NCBI GenBank assembly: GCA_030770545.1
Contig: CM061097.1
Span: 5,704,501-5,768,500 of the forward strand
From: Macropodus opercularis
Lineage: Eukaryota > Chordata > Actinopteri > Anabantiformes > Osphronemidae
DNA length: 64,000 bases
Direction: 5' to 3'
Positions 27,668 to 40,600 of this stretch are shown one piece after another. A program made the position numbers and the translations under genes. The notes beneath the pieces are model-generated. The model had not been told where the DNA came from, did no database searches, and saw only the letters and a list, made by a program, of their open reading frames with translations. Every line of letters starts with the position of its first letter. The stretch's first letter is position 1.

Positions 27668-28444
27668 GGCAACCAACGTCGTACTGTGCTGCGCCGGTGG
27701 CGTGAAGCTGTGAGGAAACGCAAGTGGAGTCATCCAGGTGGAGGAAGGAGAGAAACTAATTCACACCGACGTGACAGGTTTTAAAGGTGTGTCTACCCGA
27801 ACGCAGCGAACAGGTTCAGGTGTAGCGTTAAGTCACTTGCATGAAAAAGGCGCGGCTGCTTGGAATCACTAGCACTGATGGAGACGCACCGCCAACAGTC
27901 ATGGATCCAGCGATGAAATCAAACTATGCCAAACCTGTTCCGACGCCAGCCCATGCTACGATCTGACGAATATAGACGTTTCCCCGTGGGGACAAACTGA
28001 TAAATTCACTTCTTGGCAAGTGTATCTCAGCATAAAACCACTGAGGCTCGCAGAAAACCTGCTAACGCTGGACGCTAATGAAGTTTAAGATAAAAGCGTG
28101 ACACCGGCCAGAAAAAGGCAGAACGGGTGGCATCCAGCTCCAGCGTCACTTGAGACGTTAAACGATGCCTTTGAATTGGTTTTAAAACGCTTTTCTGGTC
28201 ATCAACGCAACATTGTCGCTGTTAATCATCAACAAGTGGCGGAGCGGATGAGGAACAGGTGATGCAGCCATCTACCTGAAGGCAGGAAGCGATTCTGCGA
28301 CCGCTCACGGCTCTGCGTCGCAGCTCGGAGAAACTCTGCTCAGTTTACTTCTCGCTTACGTTTAACTAGAACCAGTCGACGTGAAACTAGTTGCGTTACA
28401 AACCTCCAGCAGCCAGGTTCCGTGTATCCAAACTCCCGACTCAC
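26964..28444 (-). other. elovl7: ELOVL7 intron 1
   Basis: Proposed 1.48-kb first intron separating the non-coding exon 1 from the ATG exon. It contains a 33-base homopolymer (27631-27663) and several CpG dinucleotides toward the promoter side. No exon was seen inside. Confidence 0.6.
27631..27663 (+). repeat. A33 homopolymer (T33 on the ELOVL7 transcript strand)
   Basis: An uninterrupted run of 33 A on the plus strand inside ELOVL7 intron 1. No clear retroelement body or target-site duplication is evident beside it. Its exact length may be unreliable because homopolymers are prone to sequencing error. Confidence 0.9.
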
Positions 28445-28620
28445 CTGCGGCTTCGCGACAGGTGCGCCTTCAGCTGAGCTCACGAGCCGTTTGAACGCAC
28501 CCCCCACTCTTATTCCATCCACCGGAGGGGGCGGGGCCTGGGCTCCATCCACGGCCCCTGCTCGCTGATTGGTTAAATTGTGGCCCGGCAAGGTCAGGTC
28601 TCATTCTCTAATGATGGCTC
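28445..28620 (-). promoter_or_regulatory. elovl7: ELOVL7 promoter and non-coding exon 1
   Basis: CpG-rich region with a GC box GGGGCGGGGCC (28527-28537) and an inverted CCAAT, ATTGG (28568-28572), properly oriented for minus-strand transcription. A textbook donor (AAGCCGCAG then GTGAGTCGG) ends exon 1 at 28445. The start site is probably between about 28460 and 28510. The first exon has no obvious start codon joined in frame, so it is untranslated. Confidence 0.6.
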
Positions 28621-28761
28621 ATCGAAAACGACGTCGGATTTACTGCAGACGAGAATGACAACTGGTTTCAGTCGACATTAAAGTAGATTAGCAGCTTTAC
28701 TGCCTGTAAACCACTGTATGACTCATTCAGGTAAAGGAAGTAAGATGGCTGCCCCAGCACA

Positions 28762-28767
28762 TTTATT
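28762..28767 (-). terminator. Possible ERCC8 polyadenylation signal
   Basis: TTTATT on the plus strand reads AATAAA on the minus strand, about 840 nt after the ERCC8 stop and roughly 200 bp before the ELOVL7 promoter on the same strand. If used, the ERCC8 3' UTR would contain the hairpin at 29119-29175. No other clear AATAAA was found between this point and the stop codon. Confidence 0.4.
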
Positions 28768-29118
28768 ACACAGACGTCATGATGAAACATACAATACAAT
28801 ACAAATAAAGTTATTTAGGAAAGATAACTGAATGTATCTCATGTATAATCCTTCTTACAAATGCATAATAACTGAATTAATAGCCTACATAAAAAATAAT
28901 AGCATTTTCTAAAATCACAAATTGAAACTATGTTGCTCACTGCCTGTGTACATTCGGATCAGGTAAGGCCAACAATTTCCAGGTGTTTACACTATGCTGC
29001 ATCGTTATGTGAAACTGTGAGGGGAGGTGGGACAGAAAGAGGTTCCACTCTCACTCCTCTCCCCTAGTTTCAGCAAGAGCAGATTCAAAAGCTTGGATGT
29101 CTCATGGTCAGCTCTGAG

Positions 29119-29175
29119 TTTTAAGCATGTGGGGCCAGGTTTCTGTAGCTCAAACCTGGCCCCACATGCTTAAAA
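29119..29175. repeat. Perfect 24-bp inverted repeat with 9-nt loop
   Basis: The left arm 29119-29142 (TTTTAAGCATGTGGGG then CCAGGTTT) and right arm 29152-29175 are exact reverse complements, separated by a 9-base loop (29143-29151). The flanks do not pair further. It lies 433-489 nt past the ERCC8 stop, probably in that gene's 3' UTR. It would form a very stable RNA hairpin on either strand. A foldback artefact or a young inverted duplication are alternatives. Confidence 0.85.
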
Positions 29176-29607
29176 GCGTACACATGTCTATAGGACCACT
29201 GTAAGCACCTTTTACCAAACGCTTCTAATGTTGGCATCAGAGCAAACGAGTGAAATGACAATAAACATGGGTTCAGTTTATACTGTAATTTACACAAAGT
29301 GGCAAGAACCATGTTGGCTTTACATTCAAATAAAGGAATGCAAATAAACAAGGACAATTCCATCTATGTAAAAAAAACACACATTCAAAACATTGTGCAC
29401 ATTTACAAAAGTAGAAAATCAATTACACATAACATTTAAATTTAAGGCTGTGTTCTGCAATGAGAAATTTGAGTCATTTTCCTAAACCTATAATTATGTT
29501 CATATGTCCCTAGACGTCACATATTTCAGCAAGGTAATTGTGAAGGCTCAATTCACATTTGCATTTCCAAACGCCAACCGTATGTCCACACAAACAAAAC
29601 ATCAGCA

Positions 29608-32600
29608 TCAATCTTCATCGCTGCTCCATGCATCTTGAAAGGCAGGGTCCACTGTAGACCTGCCAGCAGCACTCTGTTGGAAAACAAGACACTCAGCTCA
29701 ATATCAAATCTGAAATTAATATATTTATACTGCCTTTTAAAACATCTATAATAAAATAATCAGCGTATCAGAAAAATGTGCCATATATGGGCAGAGCAGG
29801 AAGAGGCTTAAACGTTACAATACATTTCTGACGCTTCCTTGACAACTACTTGAAGATGACTGATGACAACTATTGCTGTGTTCATCTGGTACATGTGAAA
29901 ACTAGCTAAACTGGAAAATTAGGAGAGAACTACAGAGCTAAGAACAGGTGTGTTTTATGAACTCACTACCACTGAGGAGTCATAACTGAAATTCCATGGA
30001 CAACGCATCACTTATCTGTGAACTCATTCCTGTCCTCCAAGACAGCAAAATTAATGTTCAAAATATGCCAACTAGGTATCTAGAAAGACAGCAAATCCTA
30101 CTTGCCTTATATGAAAAACCTTTAAGAATCCAGTCAGTTAGGGATATGTGATTTCAGAGTTTCTGGTTAATTTTCCTGTAATTGACTATTATACCTTATT
30201 TGTACAGGTTGTCTCTTCTTCCATATCTGGAGCACGAAGGGCAGGAACCCATGCCAGGATGTTGCAGTCTTTACCTCCACTATATAGCTCCTTTATAAAA
30301 AAAAATAGGAAATGACAATTCACTTCTGACAGGAAATAAAGATCTATTACAATTATGACTGTAACCAAAAGAAGAAGAAAGAAGAATCCTTAATCAAAAC
30401 CGTCCAGGGAAGACAGTAAACAGCATGATCACTTTCACGAGGCCGATCAGTGTAATCACAGCAGAAATTAAAGAAAACAAACAGAAGAAAACTCAAGTCG
30501 GTACAATGTGTCCTTTTCCTGAATTCTGAAGAGTTGACAAGTTGCCGAACTGCATTCTTGTGTCCATAAGCATGACACCGGATATTACCTAATAGCAAGG
30601 GTGTGTTGAACACCCCGTCGCATTTGTAATTATTGCCAGAAACAAGAATCTTACTAATGCTCAAATAGAAGTAGAAGACTATACAGATACAGTAACTACC
30701 CAGATAAACATAAGCAAACAGTCAATATTGAGAAACTTTTAGTAGCTTGGCTTAAAGACAATATGATGGAAATGGTCAAACTTACAGACATACAAATACA
30801 TACATACATACATACAGTTGGCATTTTACTCGGGACACCAGGTTAAAACAAATACAGTCTAATACAACAGTCCTCTTCTCTTGTACCTACAGATACAGTT
30901 CATGGAGCTGTTGAATTTTAATGTGTTGTGTAAAGAGGTAATATTATTATTATGAATATAAATAAGGCCTATTGGCACAAACCCCTGCCTGTATAATGCA
31001 GTGCAGTTCATCAACAGCACAAACGACAGCTTTTAAAACGGTTTCAACAAAAACATCCGCTTCACCATGACAAGAATTATGGCGAAACAGTTTATTACCC
31101 TACGTTAATTGTAGCAAGGTGTTCCATAAACTGCCAACTAAAACAAATATTGGCTTTAGTTCCCCTCTGTCAAATGCAGAAGTACCTATTTTCGTCTCAT
31201 TTGTAAAATAAACAGAATTTTAAGCATTTAAAAAAAGTTTTGACAGTTAGTATTTTTAAAGAAGTAAAGATTTTAGGATGGCAACAGTGTCACCTCCTCA
31301 TGAACAATCAGACCTTCCTAAAACACCATCAAGCTGCGTGATGGTGATAATGGTGAAAGTACAGGAAGATGGAGAAGTGTTGGCTTTACTTTTGTTTGAT
31401 TAATACCTTCAGAGCGTGACTCAAGGCCATGCAGCGTCACAATCAATATGTCGGCCGAGAGCAGTCTATGCGAGCGCGTGTATTTGCATTTATAGCTGGG
31501 GTAATGTTGACTTTACCACGTCCTCTGTTAAGTGTCGGCGGCTCATTTGGGAATGGCATGGTGATTGCAAATTTCTAATGGCACTCATGACACTAACATT
31601 ACTGCAACACAGCTGGATTGTTTAAACATGCAGGATACTTATGAGATCTGACTGACACAACAAACAGAAATAAAGATGAACAGACAGGTGGGAATACTGG
31701 CAAGATGGAGGAACAGTCTCCACCTGGGCCTCTGGAGTTTTACCTGGTAGTCTGGGTGGAACTCACAGCAGTCAACATTGTTGTAATGACCCCTGAGCAT
31801 GGTGACCAGCTCTCCTGTGTGGAGGGCATACACCGCCACAGAGCTGCCGCACGGCACAAACACAAACTCTGGGCTGCAGCCACGTGACACCGTGAACTGA
31901 AGCCTTTTACGACTCTCATTGCAGACCTTCCCATAATTGACCTGAGCGACAAAAAGTGAAGAGGAGGGGAAGTTTAGGAGATAAGTGCGTATAAGCCTAG
32001 ATACATTTTGCTTATAGTAAATGTTTGCTTGAGGAATTTTTTGGTTAATGATAGAAGACAATATATCATCTTTGCATGTTGCATAATATGTCACAAAAAC
32101 ACGCAGTTCACCTAAGAGAGAAATATGGCGAAACAGAACAGAACTGAGGTATAAAACCTTTTAATTTGTGCATTATTTAGAATTCATTTTACTGATGTTG
32201 AACTACAGTAGTACTATTACCGTAATTCAACCTGTGAAACAGGCTTGAGTTGTTCCTGTATATCTACCATACATGTACTGTACATACAGTCTGATCTTTG
32301 CCCAGAAGGGGAGGTAATCTAACTATAGTACTAGTCTTATTCTAGACCATGAAGGTGGAAAAATGCACACCATGGCAACCACAGCATAACGCAGCAGAGC
32401 AGGATATTAAAACGGGAGACTGTTTGAGAGATCAGGGTGATAGGGAAGTCTCCCCAGTCTTTAGGCTGCAGTTGAGCTCTGCAGTGTGAGGCTGGATATG
32501 GGATCGGATGCCAGTTTTAAATCATTTTAATTCAAGGCACAGTCAAGTTTCTAAAGAAGAACAGTGCGTCTCATTTTTAACAGTACTGAAATAATCAAAC

Positions 32601-35600
32601 AGTCTGGCCTGTAGGCCGTCAATGGAAGCAGACTGATAATGAGTAGACGATGTGTAGGTTCTAGCATTAGATGAGAAATTGCTGTGTAGGATGTTCTGGC
32701 TCGTATCCACACATTGTTCAGACTTCTTTGAGAAACTGGCACTGCAAGTGAAAAGAAACCGAAACTGGCCTGTATGTGATGCATCTACATTTTTAGTGTT
32801 TGTGAGGTAGGCTCGCCCACAGACATACTAACTACACCTTACCAGTGTGTTTTCCCCGGTGGCGCTATTCCATAATCTCATGCGGTCATCTGTTCCAGTA
32901 GTGAGGAGGAAGAGGCCATCACCAGTGAAGGACAGCCCATTCACTCTGCCATTGTGGGCTGTGTTTACTGGTCAGAGACATATTAGAGATGATAAAAAAG
33001 CATTTCTCAATTGATTTTACTCTGCATTATGGTCCTATATCACACATTTTGCCTACTTGATTATTTGATTTCTATTCTTTTCAACACAGAGGTACTCAAA
33101 TAAACAGGTTTTACTCCAAACTGGTTTCATTTTAGCACTGCTATTTTTAGTGTGAAGACATACGCAACATATTTTCTTTTTGTCAATAAAGCTAGGTAAA
33201 GGCTGAAACCAAAAGTCCTGCACAGTCACGATAAATGAGGACAAAAATAACAAGTTAGGAGAGATGAGTTGAGATAATTACAGTACCTGCCTCAGAGGAG
33301 GCTTTCGACTTATCTCCATTGTGCTGGTCCAGAGTGAAGAGACTGCCAGAAGCCCGACGCACATCCCAAACTTTCACCTTACTGTCTGCACTTGAAAGAA
33401 AAATTGGGGAACCATTTGTTTTACTCTTTGCTCATGATGTAGTCAAATAAACAGGTGCAATATGCAGATTTATAGACTGCCACTGTGCCTATCCACTGGC
33501 AGTGTGGCCATTATGCTTGACTCGGGGTTGTAATGTGGCCAGATGGCTGGTAAGTGAGATAACAAGAACTGCTGAGGCACAACATGGTTGGGGATTGTCC
33601 TGTACCTGCCTTTATTCTTTGATGTGGCTCTAAGGACAAACTAGGTTATGGTTTCTCTACGTTAAGTCTCACAGTTAACGGTGCTTACCTGGCAGTGGCC
33701 AAGATGTGTTCGTATCTGGGGGACCACTGCACAGACAGGACCTCTGCTCTGTGACCTGCAGGGGGAAATGAGTTATTGTTTATCACTGTGTGCACAGTAT
33801 GAGTCATACTCATTCTGCATGTGGGTAAAATAATAGAAAAATAAGTACTCCACTAACCTTGGAGAACATGAATCTTCGAACCCGACTTCATGTCACACAA
33901 CTGGATTTTGGGGTTTTTGGTGCCAACTGGGATGCAAAGACAAAGAGACAGATGAGGGGGGGACAGACAATATGCTACCAGTACTTCTGAATATATGATA
34001 CTAACTTTTGTAAAACATGAGCAAACACACCCAGCATGTACACATGAGGGGGAGCATTTGAACCAGAAGCAGAACAAAGAATGTGATTGTTAAAATGTAA
34101 ATGACCTAAATTATGCAGAATGAATGAGCTAAGTGTCTTTAAGGGAAAACCTTTTTAAGGTGTTTCCTAGATACAAACAGATAACTTTAGGGGTTGCAGG
34201 GTGAAACCTGTTTGACCAGCATCGGTAAGACACCTCATAGTAACACATTATGGAAAAAAATGGACGCTGTGACTCTTGACTTACAAGCTATTGTCTCAAA
34301 CATTATGAAGTAGGCATAGAAAACCTGTTGGTCCTGCTCAGTGATGTGGTGAGCTACAAAGCACCTACATTCCTACAATGTTTATGTAAAATCTGTCGTT
34401 GCCCCAATCAGTTCCTGTCCCTCTTCGGTCTCCTTCAGGTACATGTCACTTTATAACCTGAGTAAAAAGTTGGGGTAGTGTCTGCTGAGTATCTGTGCTG
34501 AAGGAAGAAGCCACTGAGCGACACAATAACTAGCACGTCTGTATAAGGGACAGTAGTTTTAACGTACAGTGAAAGGAATTCCACAAGACCTTCAAGCTTG
34601 TTCTGCTACACAGATATTAAAACGTTTGCCTGAAACACACCTGCAATGAGACTGTGTTTCCGGGCGATGGGGGAGAGGTGGTGGCTGTAGACATTGCCAT
34701 CAAACTCAAAGACTTCAGCAGGCTGAAGAATCATAAAGAAAGAACAGAACAGAGGTGGGAATTCATACACGTATTTCATCTGAACTAACATATTACTGTT
34801 GTGAGTAAACATACAGCTGTGACCTGACATAAATCCACAGCCCTAAAGTTTAACTGTGGCATAAATTCACCACAGCTGAGGGAAGGACTTGACAGAATTT
34901 ATAAAATAAAATCAAAAGCAGGCCAAGAGTTTAGAGCTGAGAAGGCAGCTCACCCAAGCAGCAGTGGCGGTTATAATGCAAATCCTTCAACAAATAGCCT
35001 CTCTGTGTCCATCTGCCAGTATGTGCCAGCACCAGCATGAACTCAGGAACGAAGAGGCCCTGTTTGCATAAAAATATCTCACATACACATACGCTGTTGC
35101 GCGCTAATACGCAGATCACATTCATGTCCAAGTACACAACCACAATAAATAATTTAATAGATCTGAGTGTGTGTACTTGTATGGCACAGAGACACAAACG
35201 AAAGGTCGCTGGGTTCTTTTCTGTCCCTTTCCTGACCTTTTGGGGTAATTGTGATGCCACTGTAACTCTAGCACTGCTCAGGGCCTGCCATATGGGGCTA
35301 TGAGGCAAAGAAAGGTAGAAAGCATGAAGCAGAAAATAAGAAAGCGAGAGTAAGAGATAGTGAAAGGAGCAAAAAAAAAAAAAAAGTCGCAGTGCTTACT
35401 CTGAATATCCAAACTGCACTGACTACTTGCCTATTAGACTCATTTGTGCACTTTAATGAAATGCTGCAGAGATCACACCTTACCTTTAAAGTCTCTGTGT
35501 CCCAGACTTTCACAGTCTTGTCAAAGGAACTGGACACAAACATGCCTGTGTCGTAAGGGTACCACTGCACTGTCTCAACACTGAATTTGTGGACATAGCG

Positions 35601-37156
35601 GCTAGACCTTCATGAAATAAAAACATGAGGGAAGGAGTAAGTCACATTCTCGTAGTAATCCAGCAGGCAATTTGGTCCTCTGCTGCATTCAACATAAAAA
35701 TGCGTTACGGTACATTAACCGTAATGCTACATCCGCATGCAGCATCAGCCACATGTTTTCATGATATGCGTTGTATGGAGAAGGAACAAATAAAATCTGA
35801 TGCAAATGATGTTAAATTGTCTCAAATTAGATATGCATCAGATTCTGACTCATTACTGATTTAATGTTCACAATGTACAAACATATTGTTAAACAAAACT
35901 AAAAATAAATGAATTCAAGCTTGTTCACTTGTATGTGCAGTTTAGAGCACAGAAATAAATATACGTGTGAAAGCAGAAAACCAATGGAACGCTACCCTCT
36001 GGTGGACAAAGACAGCCAATGAAGTAGCCTTTACCTGCCTACTGTGCAGACTGCCTTACAAGTGTATTGTCGTTGGCCACTGTAGTTCTCCAAGTCATAG
36101 ATGACAATTACGCCATCTGCACCCCCGGACAACATGCTAAACAACAAAAAAAGTTTATTTAGGTCTGTGGATTAGCTCCATGTCACAGCTATATTTCTAG
36201 TAAAAATAGCTGGGTTTTTTTTAATAACTATCTATGTTATGAGAGCTGTAATTTGATTCATTTAAAATGGCATTATGCTGTATGGATAAAGTGTTTAAAA
36301 TTGTTAAGTGTTAAATAATAATAAAATATATACTGTGTATCTAAGCTGAACCCTAAAAATGGTCTGATTATGTTTTATTGCAAATTATTATAGTTGTCAA
36401 GAAGCTTTGTCAGGTAAAACACTGTCCCAAATATCAAAACATTGTTAGGAACAATTGTTAGTTATAGAATCGACCTAATACGGTTCGTGCCTGGGCAGAT
36501 TCTGCAATACCTAGTTCACTAACTGTATATCAGTGAAGGGAGTAATGATTAATGAAAACAGACTTACTATCTGCCTTCTATGGCTTCAATGTCTATGGTG
36601 TTGACGCCATTTCCATGGATTCGTTCTAAATCTCTGTCAGGATTTAACTTCAGTCCAAGGACTCTTAAAATGTAGGAAGAAAACATTAGTAATGACAAAA
36701 TAGTGGGTCAGCTGGAAAGGCGATGCATTCACATGGTTAACACAACATTTCCAACTAAGCAAAGAGCTCTGGCCTCAACAACATGTAGGGACAGAAGAAA
36801 TGACTCAAGAAACAACTGTGGTTGGTCTTTTAAGACGCTACAGACCAGAGGCGGCCTATAAACAGTCCATCACAACATTTTATAGCACTTTTTAAGTAAT
36901 ACTATATGACAATCGCTCCAGTCAGCATACTTGTTTGAGCAGAGTAACCTTCAAAGTCGAACCAACACAACCAGGGCTAAAAGAAACTGGACGACACTAC
37001 AGAATGGATGAAGAATACAAACGTTTGTTAGCAGTTCTTTGCTAAGTAGTTTTGTATTTTGTATGACTGTGTCTCTCACCTTCTGGTTGACTCTGCACGT
37101 CTCAGTCTCAGAGGGTCATCGAGACCCGCCTGTCTCGCTGTTAAAAACCCCAGCAT
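29608..37156 (-). CDS. ercc8: ERCC8 / Cockayne syndrome A WD-repeat protein
   Basis: CSA is the substrate receptor of a DDB1-CUL4 ubiquitin ligase that acts in the nucleus in transcription-coupled nucleotide excision repair, with CSB and stalled RNA polymerase II. Twelve coding exons in transcript order: 37156-37080, 36663-36568, 36136-36035, 35601-35484, 34722-34641, 33926-33858, 33755-33689, 33390-33287, 32967-32843, 31941-31744, 30290-30195 and 29673-29608. All junctions are GT-AG and in phase; the total is 1200 nt, 399 residues (human 396 by recall). The start MLGFLTARQAGLDDPLRLRR is near-identical to human and is the DDB1-contacting N-terminus. WD blades are visible, for example FDKTVKVWD (about 118-127), ADSKVKVWD (about 203-212) and TDDRMRLWN (about 261-269). 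The C-terminus ends DAWSSDED. The exon 6 donor is GTTAGT, a weaker variant. No break was found. Confidence 0.95.
30797..30815 (+). repeat. CATA tetranucleotide repeat in an ERCC8 intron
   Basis: About five imperfect ATAC/CATA units in the intron between ERCC8 coding exons 10 and 11. A short microsatellite with no other signal. Confidence 0.8.
35371..35385 (+). repeat. A homopolymer in ERCC8 intron 4
   Basis: About 15 consecutive A on the plus strand, about 100 bp downstream of ERCC8 exon 4 in transcript direction. Simple repeat only. Confidence 0.75.
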
Positions 37157-37610
37157 CCCTTCAAGACGAAAGACGCCCGATTTACTAGAACGGGATCCGT
37201 ATTTAGTCTATGCTGTCGTTAGCTGACTTAGCTCAGACGCTAGCATGTTCCAGGGAGAGAGGTTTTTTTAATTAAAGCTGAAACTTCGTGTTGCACCCAA
37301 CGCGCGGTTTTAGCTAAACACGTCATTCCTCTAATTTTAGGATTCTGGTGTTTATTATTTGTTCGTTATTTTACATAGTCAACTAGCTTTGTAACAACTC
37401 GTTACAGTCGGCAGCCATGTTAGTACGTCATCTGTGTTATATTACACCAGCGATGGTTGGCTAGTGAAGCGCAATCGTCCAATCACAGGTCGGCTTATTG
37501 ACCCCGCTCCCAACCACTGGAGCACTTGCATAAACAAGGCTGTGAGGGGACAGACACCTACCGAAAGGACACAAAATAGTCGCTGAAACCTCCGGGTGCC
37601 TCCTGCAGAC
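37157..37610. promoter_or_regulatory. Bidirectional ERCC8 / NDUFAF2 promoter
   Basis: The 454 bp between the two divergent start codons carries a CCAAT box on the plus strand (37479-37483), a CRE-like TACGTCAT (37424-37431), a YY1-like GCAGCCATGTT (about 37411-37421) and CpG-rich patches (for example CCAACGCGCGG near 37298). It also has GTTAGC/GCTAGC words at 37195-37260. ERCC8 and NDUFAF2 are head to head in human as well, so a shared promoter is expected. Exact start sites are not determined. Confidence 0.75.
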
Positions 37611-40600
37611 ATGAGCAGGATTGTTGGATTTCTGCGACGTACTTTTGGGATAGTACGCGAGCACGTCGGGACAGATTATATGGGGAATAAATATTACTTA
37701 ATCCCAGAACAGAAGACGTGGACAGGTGAGTAACGGCTTATCCTGCTAAAATTAACCAGTCGGCGTATCGGTCACAACCCCAACAGGTACAGACATGGTG
37801 ACGACAGCTTGTTCTGCTGGGAAAATGGGATCTCTTATCAATTTATTTCAGCCATGTTGTGATTCTGACGCTCCAACATGTCTACGGGCTGCGGGTGTAT
37901 CCATAAACATATCTGCTCCAGCCCCGTTTACTTTTACAGTGTTAGTTCTAAAATCACTAATCAAGCTTAGTTTACGGTATTTTGCATCACGTCTGTCTTC
38001 TGCTGTGAATTGCCTTTACTATTTTACTCTTGCAGTATTGAATGTTTGACACTAGATGGTGCAACAACCTCAGTGACTACACTAATATTGATGTCTTAGA
38101 GCAGTGCTGTATTATTGCCGTGCAGCATGGCTGCATCACTGTCTCCGACCATGGTCCCCTGTTGCAGATGAGCAGACTGTTTGTCTGTTTGTCTGTCTGT
38201 CTGTGGTATTTAGAAGGAGGCCACGTATTCCTGCTGAGACATGGCAGGGCTAGAGAATGTAACGCTCAAGCCTAGCAGTAGATCTGTGTGATCTGTCTAA
38301 TCCGTGGTGAGATGCCAGTGATGTCATTCGCACCATTTCTGATATGGTTATGCTTGTCGCCCTTGACTGGGTTTATTGTGAGTTCTTCTCTTAGTGTCCT
38401 AAGGTGTGTGTGTGTGTGTGTGTGTGTAGGACAGGATGATGGCCGATGCACTTGGTGCATTTTGTGTTTGACTCATTAGGAGAATCCTAAAAACCAAGAA
38501 AACGTTTTATGCCTTTTACCACCTTTGTTTATCATCAGCATTTGTGCTACCCAGCCACAGCTCAGGGGTGACAGGTCAGAGACTATGAATTTTGTCATTA
38601 TACTACTCATACTAAAATATTGGTGTTTGGCTTATTTAGCAGAACAGGGGTGCTTTGTAATACTCAATTATTGTTGTTATATGGAGTTCACCTCACTTCT
38701 ATATATTTATACATCATTAATCCAAGAATAACCCTACACAGTTGTGCTTGTGTTTGTCTCCCTCTTTTGGTGTCATTTATACTTAAACTAGCATAGGCTG
38801 TGTTTCCTCTGGCAACCTGAAAGCCTGCTTTTTGAGTGAACTTGACTTCACCTTTTTTCAGCAGTTTGCAAGAAAACTTGCACCCACCTTGTATTTATAA
38901 TTCATTACAAGTCTGCTCCTCCACCCCTGGCTGTCAGACTATTCAAATGAGACATCACAGAAGCCCATTTTCTAGCACACTACAGGCTACCATATTCACT
39001 GTCCAGCCACAATGGCTGAAGCTGTGGAGGGTCTAGTTGGCTTGTAGAAAATGCTGTTGCAAACAGGCAAGCAAGCAAGCAAGCAAGACACGTACATGAA
39101 CAGATTCATAGTATTCATAATAAACAAATAGAAACATATGGCAAACACATTCATCTCTTCTTTTTTTTTTCTGCCACTCATGCTGTCCAGCCTTGTGGAA
39201 ATAAAGCAGATACATTATTCAGTCCATATGTCTTGCTAAAGTGAGCTCCTTTTGATCTTAAACTGATAGGCCAAGCATGGGCTCAGGGCCTTAAGGCATA
39301 GACTGCAGGGCTTTCCACTGCAGCACACGAGTAGTGGTAGAAGTAGGTGAGGAGACTCTCTTTCTATTGAAAACATTAGAGTAATTCAGCAGTGTGGAGT
39401 ACTACGCCCAGCACAGAGCTTTCTATCCCCCTCCCCTCTGAAGCGGTTGTGCATCAATATGAAAAGACCTGGGCCTGAAACGCACGCCTTAAGAGAGAGA
39501 GAATATGTATCTGTCTTTAGAAAAGGTCCAGCTATAGAGGCCTGCTGTGTGCTGCTGCCCCATAGAGAGAACTATGCTATAGGCTGTGGTGCTTCAGTGA
39601 TTGTTGTCCATGGCAGGTCTACAAGAGAAAGCCACTGGCAATCTGGCCACTGGTCTTTAGAAGGTCTTTGCCTTGGTGTTGGCTCCATAGAGCTGAAAAG
39701 AGAATCTATATTCTCTTCTCTTTCTGTGTGTCTGTCCCCCAGGCCCAGCTCTGCCTCACACTGCATGGGGCGCCATGTCATGCTGCCCAGATGAAAGCAA
39801 AGCATTCTGCGGATGGGCTCATTCGTCTTCAGCAGTGGGCCTGCAGCTTTGACGCCTGCTTTCCCTCCCTTTATTTAGGAAGAGAGGCGCGCTGACATTA
39901 TCGGCCGCTGCAGGCACATTTGAAAATAATTGCCTGTATGATTGCTATTTTTCTTACCTCTTTGAGGAGGTGTAGCCTTTGTCTTGGAATCAATGGCTGC
40001 TCAATACTGGACAAGGGAAAGGCAGTTTCCTTTCATGTTCCAGCGAAAAGGATGTATTTTTAGTACTATTCATTTTAGCAGTGTGTGCCATGCAGTTTTA
40101 ATCTATTGGTCCTCTCCAATGTGAAGAGAATGGAAAGGATTCAGGGGTTCTGAGGTGCACCACGCTGGTGCAGAGAAAAGATGCATTGACTTGTCTTCCT
40201 ATCACTATCCCTCTCCGTTTGTCTATTATTTATTTGATTCTTCAGCTCTGTTCTATGAAGTGAAAACCTGAAAAGGCCTCAGTTCTGGTATTTCAGGATG
40301 GGTGACTCTGGGGACTGAGCGAGGAGGTGCATGCTGTTGCATTATTGTGTGCATCTGTGACTGTGGAATGGGTTTTGTGTGGCACAATGTGTACTCCCTG
40401 CATTTGTATCTGCTTTGCATCAAAAAAGGAAAAGAAAATCTGCGCTTGTGTGTTTTCTCCGCACTTCATGCCCTAACACACTTAACACAACAACAGATGG
40501 CTGTGTGTCATCAGAGCGTTAATTTAAGCCGCATATTTCTGTGGAAGGAGTCACAGTGGAGAGAGACGAGGGTCCAAATGGCTGTTTATTCTGCCACAAG

